Assembly (NCBI GenBank): GCA_045634085.1
Contig: JAZQZM010000092.1
Location: 1-10,465 of the forward strand
Length of the DNA: 10,465 nucleotides
From: HGM04593 sp045634085
Lineage (GTDB): Bacteria; Bacteroidota; Bacteroidia; Bacteroidales; Bacteroidaceae
Reading direction: 5' to 3'
Under the pieces are notes generated by a model. It did no database searches. It was not told where the DNA came from and saw nothing but the letters and a program-made list of their open reading frames with translations. Below are positions 7,908-10,465 of this stretch, piece after piece. A program made the translations under genes and the position numbers. Each line of letters starts with the position of its first letter. Within the stretch, counting starts at the first letter, position 1.

Positions 7908-7938
7908 TTTGCCATTTGAGAAAATGTGTCTACTTTTG
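7908..7938 (+). promoter_or_regulatory. Bacteroidetes-type promoter of rpsU
   Basis: TTTG at 7908-7911, a 19-nt spacer and TACTTTTG at 7931-7938 match the -33/-7 consensus. The start point would be near 7945, with a leader of about 48 nt that is A/T-rich. It probably drives rpsU, xerC and hpf together. Confidence 0.8.
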
Positions 7939-7992
7939 CGCTGCGTTTTGTCTAAAGTGAAAAATAATATAAACTAAATAATTAAATAGGAA

Positions 7993-8184
7993 ATGATTGT
8001 AGTACCTGTTAAAGAGGGCGAGAACATTGAGAGAGCTCTCAAGAAATTCAAGAGAAAATTTGAAAAGACCGGTGTAATTAAGGAGTTGCGTGCTCGTCAG
8101 CAGTTTGACAAGCCATCAGTTCTCAAGAGACTTAAGATGGAGCATGCTGTATACGTACAGAAACTTCGTGAAAACGAGGAATAA
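7993..8184 (+). CDS. rpsU: 30S ribosomal protein bS21
   Basis: This 63-residue basic protein has the bS21 pattern: MIVVPVKEGENIERALKKFK, then FEKTGVIKELRARQQFDKPS and a Lys/Arg-rich tail. It is a late-binding 30S protein near the 3' end of 16S rRNA. In Bacteroidetes, structural work (recalled) places bS21 with bS18 and bS6 in the pocket that sequesters the anti-SD. The ATG at 7993 is preceded by TAGGAA, an SD-like AGG only 2 nt from the start codon and so poorly spaced. The gene follows its own promoter and precedes a xerC-like gene and hpf, an order I recall as common in Bacteroidales. Confidence 0.96.
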   Translation: MIVVPVKEGENIERALKKFKRKFEKTGVIKELRARQQFDKPSVLKRLKMEHAVYVQKLRENEE

Positions 8185-8223
8185 AAAACGGATATTTTCT
8201 TGTTTTTTCAATTAATGTGATTT

Positions 8224-8261
8224 ATATTCGTTGCCGAAAGATATCTTTCGGCAACGAATAT
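8224..8261 (+). promoter_or_regulatory. 38-bp perfect palindrome ending in the xerC start codon
   Basis: The arms are ATATTCGTTGCCGAAAG (8224-8240) and its exact complement CTTTCGGCAACGAATAT (8245-8261), with ATAT between. In RNA this is a 17-bp hairpin. Its last two bases are the A and U of the xerC ATG (8260-8262). No U-tract follows, so it is not a classical terminator. It could protect the rpsU 3' end, be an RNase III site, restrain xerC initiation, or be a protein-binding site in DNA. Confidence 0.7.
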
Positions 8262-9150
8262 GTTTATAGACTCATTCATCGGGCATCTAAGGGCTGAGAG
8301 GAACTGCTCGCAGCATACGTTAAGGGCGTATGCCGCCGATCTTCGTTCTTTTCGGGAATACATGGCCGGCATTGATGGGTCTATTGATTTTTTTAGTGCC
8401 GACACGGATGTGGTGCGTTCTTGGGTGGCGTCGCTTATGGAATCGGGGGTAGCTCCCTCGTCTGTATGTCGCAGGCTCAGTTCTTTGCGTACATTCTATC
8501 AGTTTCTTCAAAGTCAGAATCCTGAAATCGGTAACCCGGCGGTTTCGCTTCAAGGCCCTAAACGCAGGAAAAGACTTCCGGTATTCGTCAAGGAAAGCGA
8601 GATGAACGAGCTTATTGATGAACTTGATTTTGGCGAGGGGTATGTCGGATGTCGGGATAGGATGATAATGATTCTGTTTTATGAAGCCGGGCTTCGTCTG
8701 TCCGAACTTGTGGGGCTTGATGTTGCAGATGTTGATATGGGCGCGTCGGTGATAAAGGTTAAGGGCAAGCGTGATAAGGAACGTGTTGTTCCGTTTGCTG
8801 CAGAGTTGCGTGGCGAACTGCAGGTCTATCTCAATGCCCGTGCTCTATTTGCGCATGAGGTCGGTGGGGCATTGTTCCTGTCTTCGCTGGGTTGCCGCAT
8901 AAGTAATTCCCGTGTTTATCGAATGGTGCGTAGCCAACTTTCTCGCGTCACGTCTGTTAAGAAGAAAAGCCCGCATGTCTTGCGCCACTCTTTTGCAACA
9001 GCAATGCTTAACAATGAGGCTGAGATTGGTGCTGTGAAGGAACTTTTGGGACACGAAAGGCTTGCTACGACGGAAATATACACCCATCTAACCTTTGAAG
9101 ATTTAAGGCGTTCGTATGATAAGGCTCATCCAAGAGCCGGTAATAATTAA
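8260..9150 (+). CDS. xerC: Tyrosine recombinase, XerC/XerD-like
   Basis: This 296-residue site-specific recombinase has the size and domain order of Xer proteins. The N-terminal SAM-like core-binding domain (about 1-85) contains FIGHLRAERNCSQHTLRAYA, and the catalytic domain runs from about 105. All expected active-site residues are seen: R146 (AGLRLSEL), K170 (GKRDKERVVP), H239 and R242 (HVLRHSFATAML), H265 (LLGHERLAT) and nucleophile Y274 (EIYTH). Its probable role is resolving chromosome dimers at dif with a partner Xer protein; XerC rather than XerD is assigned from context and memory, not proof. The start at 8260 gives the normal Xer N-terminus, but this codon lies at the end of a 38-bp palindrome, 75 nt after rpsU. 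No phage or island genes adjoin it, favouring a housekeeping role over an element integrase. It probably shares the rpsU transcript. Confidence 0.88.
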   Translation: MFIDSFIGHLRAERNCSQHTLRAYAADLRSFREYMAGIDGSIDFFSADTDVVRSWVASLMESGVAPSSVCRRLSSLRTFYQFLQSQNPEIGNPAVSLQGPKRRKRLPVFVKESEMNELIDELDFGEGYVGCRDRMIMILFYEAGLRLSELVGLDVADVDMGASVIKVKGKRDKERVVPFAAELRGELQVYLNARALFAHEVGGALFLSSLGCRISNSRVYRMVRSQLSRVTSVKKKSPHVLRHSFATAMLNNEAEIGAVKELLGHERLATTEIYTHLTFEDLRRSYDKAHPRAGNN

Positions 9151-9155
9151 ATAAT

Positions 9156-9161
9156 AGGAGG
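9156..9161 (+). promoter_or_regulatory. Strong Shine-Dalgarno site of hpf
   Basis: AGGAGG stands 7 nt before the hpf ATG (9169) at ideal spacing. It is the only full SD before any gene in this window; most of the other starts have A/T-rich or unrelated upstream sequence, as expected for Bacteroidetes. Confidence 0.85.
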
Positions 9162-9168
9162 ATTTATT

Positions 9169-9456
9169 ATGGAGACAAGGATTCAATCAGTTCATTTCGA
9201 TGCAACTCAGCAGTTGTTGGAATTTGTAGAGAAAAAGGTTGCGAAGCTCGAGAAACTTTGCGAGGGTGCGACGGCGCTTGACGTGAACATGAAGCTCATC
9301 AAGCCGGAGACGGCAATGAACAAGGAAGTGGCTCTCCGCTTGTCAACCGGCAACGGCGAACTCTTCGCGGCCAAGGTAAGTGACACATTTGAAGATGCGT
9401 TGCTTGGCGCCATTGACGCAATCAAGGTTCAAATAGAGAAGACTCGTAATAAGTAA
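9169..9456 (+). CDS. hpf: Short ribosome hibernation-promoting factor (HPF/YfiA family)
   Basis: This 95-residue protein is the size of short HPF/YfiA, which binds the 30S decoding region, blocks tRNA and mRNA binding, and inactivates or dimerises ribosomes in stationary phase. The start METRIQSVHFDATQQLLEFV aligns with the family's first beta strand and helix. FEDALLGAIDAIKVQIEK (about 74-91) is the conserved second helix. There is no C-terminal extension as in long HPF, so it is the short form. It follows the xerC-like gene by 18 nt and probably shares its transcript from the rpsU promoter. Its strong SD sets its translation apart from its neighbours. The older family label is sigma-54 modulation protein. 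Confidence 0.93.
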   Translation: METRIQSVHFDATQQLLEFVEKKVAKLEKLCEGATALDVNMKLIKPETAMNKEVALRLSTGNGELFAAKVSDTFEDALLGAIDAIKVQIEKTRNK

Positions 9457-9674
9457 GGCTCTCAAAAAAAAGGTTCTTTTGTTGTTGTGCCGCCCTCAAA
9501 TGCTCATTTACGCTAGTAAATTAACCCGTTAAATTGGCTTTCCCTCCTCGCTGCTCAGCATAGAAAGCAAGCATTCTTTGCTCTCGCGTGCAGTGTCGAT
9601 TGCGGTATTTGGAGCCTTCGCAAGCCTAAAATAGCTCTTTTTATTCGAACCTCAATAATAAGAGGGTCTCCATT
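9457..9674. other. Non-coding spacer between hpf and decayed IS; possible dispersed repeat
   Basis: No credible gene or clear terminator is seen in these 218 bp. Small inverted repeats occur (ATTTAC-GCTA-GTAAAT near 9508-9523, then TTAAC-CC-GTTAA). On the minus strand, short frames such as REQRMLAFYAEQRGGKANL can be read; I have an impression of similar short translations from intergenic repeats in Bacteroidales, but this is memory and not checked. It ends at the IS terminal repeat. Confidence 0.35.
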
Positions 9675-9700
9675 TGATGTGACCCTCAAAAGTTGGACGG
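9675..9700. repeat. IS3-family terminal inverted repeat (right copy)
   Basis: It matches the inverted complement of 116-141 at 23 of 26 positions. It defines the outer end of the decayed element, pointing away from the tRNA genes. Confidence 0.75.
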
Positions 9701-9710
9701 TTTAACATTA

Positions 9711-10066
9711 TTAAGAGGGGCTCTTAGATTGGAATAAAGCTCGGTATTGTACCGGGCTTTTCCCATTTAGCCCCAGTTTGATTCTATCACTATTGTGGTA
9801 GTGTATATACTTAACCAGTTTCTTTGCGAACTGCCTTTATGAGATATACTCTGTATTATATTCTGTCTTTCAATGTCATCTTTAAGTCTGGATGGTATGA
9901 GGTTGTATAAGATATAATTTCGCCGTTGAACATATCCAGGATAGGAGAAAGATAATCTTTCTGTCCTTTATCTTGGCTCAGTAACGTCAGTCGTTCTCTT
10001 CTGGTTGGGTGTAGTTGTAACGAAGTCTCAGTCTATGACGTTTGGAGCAATCTTGCCAATCTCGCC
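9711..10066 (-). pseudogene. IS3-family transposase remnant (frameshifted, DDE core deleted)
   Basis: Read on the minus strand from about 10066, three blocks of an IS3 OrfB protein appear in changing frames. The first is GEIGKIAPNVID, a stop, then DFVTTTPNQKRTTDVTE, carrying the first catalytic Asp (family W changed to R). The second, after a frame change, is DKGQKDYLSPILDMFNGEII and SYHPDLKM, ending in a stop. The third is ELVKYIHYHNSDRIK and GKSPVQYRALFQ to TAA at 9711-9713. The stretch that should hold the second Asp (HSDxGxQY) and the Glu (NxxxExFF), roughly 70-90 residues, is missing. It cannot encode an active enzyme. Confidence 0.85.
9736..9761 (+). terminator. Hairpin within the IS remnant, possible rightward terminator
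   Basis: On the plus strand AAAGCTCGGTA (9736-9746), loop TTG, and TACCGGGCTTT (9750-9760) form an 11-bp stem with one G-U pair, followed by one more T. The short T-run makes it a moderate candidate. It would act on read-through from hpf towards the tRNA cluster, since no better terminator is seen after hpf. Confidence 0.4.
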
Positions 10067-10157
10067 TTTTTTTTGTGTATTTTTGCTCTCCTGGGAGTGC
10101 TTTTGGGACAAAAACGAAGAAAAAATGCGGTTTTTTCAAAAAAAAAGTGCAAAATGT

Positions 10158-10187
10158 TTTGTGGTTAAAAAAAAAGCCCTACCTTTG
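10158..10187 (+). promoter_or_regulatory. Bacteroidetes-type promoter of the tRNA cluster
   Basis: TTTG at 10158-10161, an 18-nt spacer rich in A, and TACCTTTG at 10180-10187 match the consensus well. The start point would be near 10194, about 33 nt before tRNA-Thr. Upstream (10067-10157) is A/T-rich with runs of A and T but no gene; a second TATTTTTG at 10078-10085 lacks a well-spaced -33 element. Confidence 0.8.
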
Positions 10188-10226
10188 CACTCGCTTTACG
10201 ACAGTAACGGCGCACAAATTGACGTT

Positions 10227-10303
10227 GCCTCTTTAGCTCAGTTGGCCAGAGCACGTGATTTGTAATCTCGGGGTCGTTGGTTCGAATCCGACAAGAGGCT
10301 CCA
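10227..10303 (+). tRNA. tRNA-Thr (anticodon TGT)
   Basis: The acceptor GCCTCTT (10227-10233) pairs with AAGAGGC (10293-10299), with discriminator T and an encoded CCA (10301-10303). The D-stem GCTC/GAGC and T-arm GTTGG-TTCGAAT-CCGAC are sound. The anticodon loop TTTGTAA places TGT at 10261-10263, reading ACA and other Thr codons. The anticodon stem CGTGA/TCTCG has a T-T mismatch at its middle pair. Confidence 0.97.
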
Positions 10304-10370
10304 GCGTTGATTGGGTGTTGTGGTGGTAAAGTTGTCGCAAATGCGTTTTCTGAAATAGTGACAGGCAATA

Positions 10371-10453
10371 GGGCAAATTCCAGAGTGGCCAAATGGGGCA
10401 GACTGTAAATCTGCTGTCTTTCGACTTCGGTGGTTCGAATCCATCTTTGCCCA
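10371..10453 (+). tRNA. tRNA-Tyr (anticodon GTA)
   Basis: This is a class II tRNA with acceptor GGGCAAA (10371-10377) pairing with TTTGCCC (10446-10452) and discriminator A. The anticodon stem GCAGA/TCTGC encloses CTGTAAA, with GTA at 10405-10407. A long variable arm precedes the T-arm GGTGG-TTCGAAT-CCATC (one G-T pair). CCA is not encoded, unlike in the tRNA-Thr 67 nt upstream. It is very likely co-transcribed with tRNA-Thr; in relatives I recall more tRNAs and tuf following, but the window ends. Confidence 0.97.
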
Positions 10454-10465
10454 CAATGTGTTGAA

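Larger units (their letters stand above)
9675..10066 (-). mobile_element. Decayed, internally deleted IS3-family element
   Basis: A terminal repeat at 9675-9700 begins TGATGTGACCC and runs on to AAAAGTTGGACGG. It is followed on the minus strand by a broken transposase gene extending to about 10066. The other end is not recognisable, so the element is truncated as well as internally deleted. It is related to the IS end at 1-141 but clearly diverged, so it is an older, separate insertion. It lies between hpf and the tRNA cluster. Confidence 0.8.

Noticed and set aside
8224..8261. Palindrome as a dif site for the adjacent Xer recombinase
   Set aside because: A dif site has two 11-bp arms around a central 6-8 bp and is about 28 bp; this is a continuous 38-bp dyad with no resemblance to dif arms, and dif normally lies at the replication terminus.
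1..9700. Composite transposon bounded by the two IS ends
   Set aside because: The interior is core housekeeping genes with promoters typical of the host lineage, the right IS is dead and diverged from the left, and no cargo genes are present.
10165..10456. Minus-strand reading frames with FEPP- and FEPTTPRL-like peptides
   Set aside because: They are antisense translations of the two tRNA genes; the GFEP pattern comes from the T-loop TTCGAATCC. Not genes.

Overview
The window looks like an ordinary chromosomal segment of a Bacteroidales bacterium (Bacteroides/Prevotella-like). The signs are: promoters of the Bacteroidetes type (TTTG, about 19 bp, TAnnTTTG) in front of several genes; near-absence of Shine-Dalgarno (SD) sequences; a DUF2851 protein, which I know mainly from this phylum; and the order rpsU, xerC-like recombinase, short hpf, tRNA-Thr, tRNA-Tyr, which I recall as typical of Bacteroidales. 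I do not see a new multi-gene defence or mobile system. The unusual material lies between the genes: two long perfect palindromes, one isolated strong SD site, and two related insertion-sequence ends.

Layout. Positions 1-141 are the tail and terminal inverted repeat of an IS3-family element cut by the window edge. Next comes a leftward pair: a DUF2851 protein (199-1482) downstream of a PgpH-type 7TM-HD phosphodiesterase (1560-3710), with a 48-bp perfect palindrome between them. A 295-bp divergent region (3711-4005) holds back-to-back promoters, a small symmetrical hairpin and a foldable leader. Rightward genes follow: gltX (4006-5523), waaA (5525-6748, 1 nt after gltX), mdh (6807-7799) and a clear terminator. 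Then comes the rpsU promoter, rpsU (7993-8184), a 38-bp palindrome running into the start codon of a XerC-like recombinase (8260-9150), and hpf (9169-9456). From 9457 to 10226 there is no intact gene: 218 bp of non-coding DNA, a decayed IS3-family copy in inverted orientation (9675-about 10066), and the promoter of a tRNA cluster. tRNA-Thr(TGT) and tRNA-Tyr(GTA) close the window.

Together the genes serve translation (gltX, rpsU, hpf, tRNAs), lipid A/LPS core synthesis (waaA), central metabolism (mdh), cyclic dinucleotide turnover (PgpH-type protein) and probably chromosome dimer resolution (xerC-like). The most notable regulatory point is that hpf, a ribosome-hibernation gene, has a perfect AGGAGG at good spacing in a lineage whose ribosomes normally hide the anti-SD. 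It lies just downstream of rpsU, whose product bS21 helps to hide that anti-SD.
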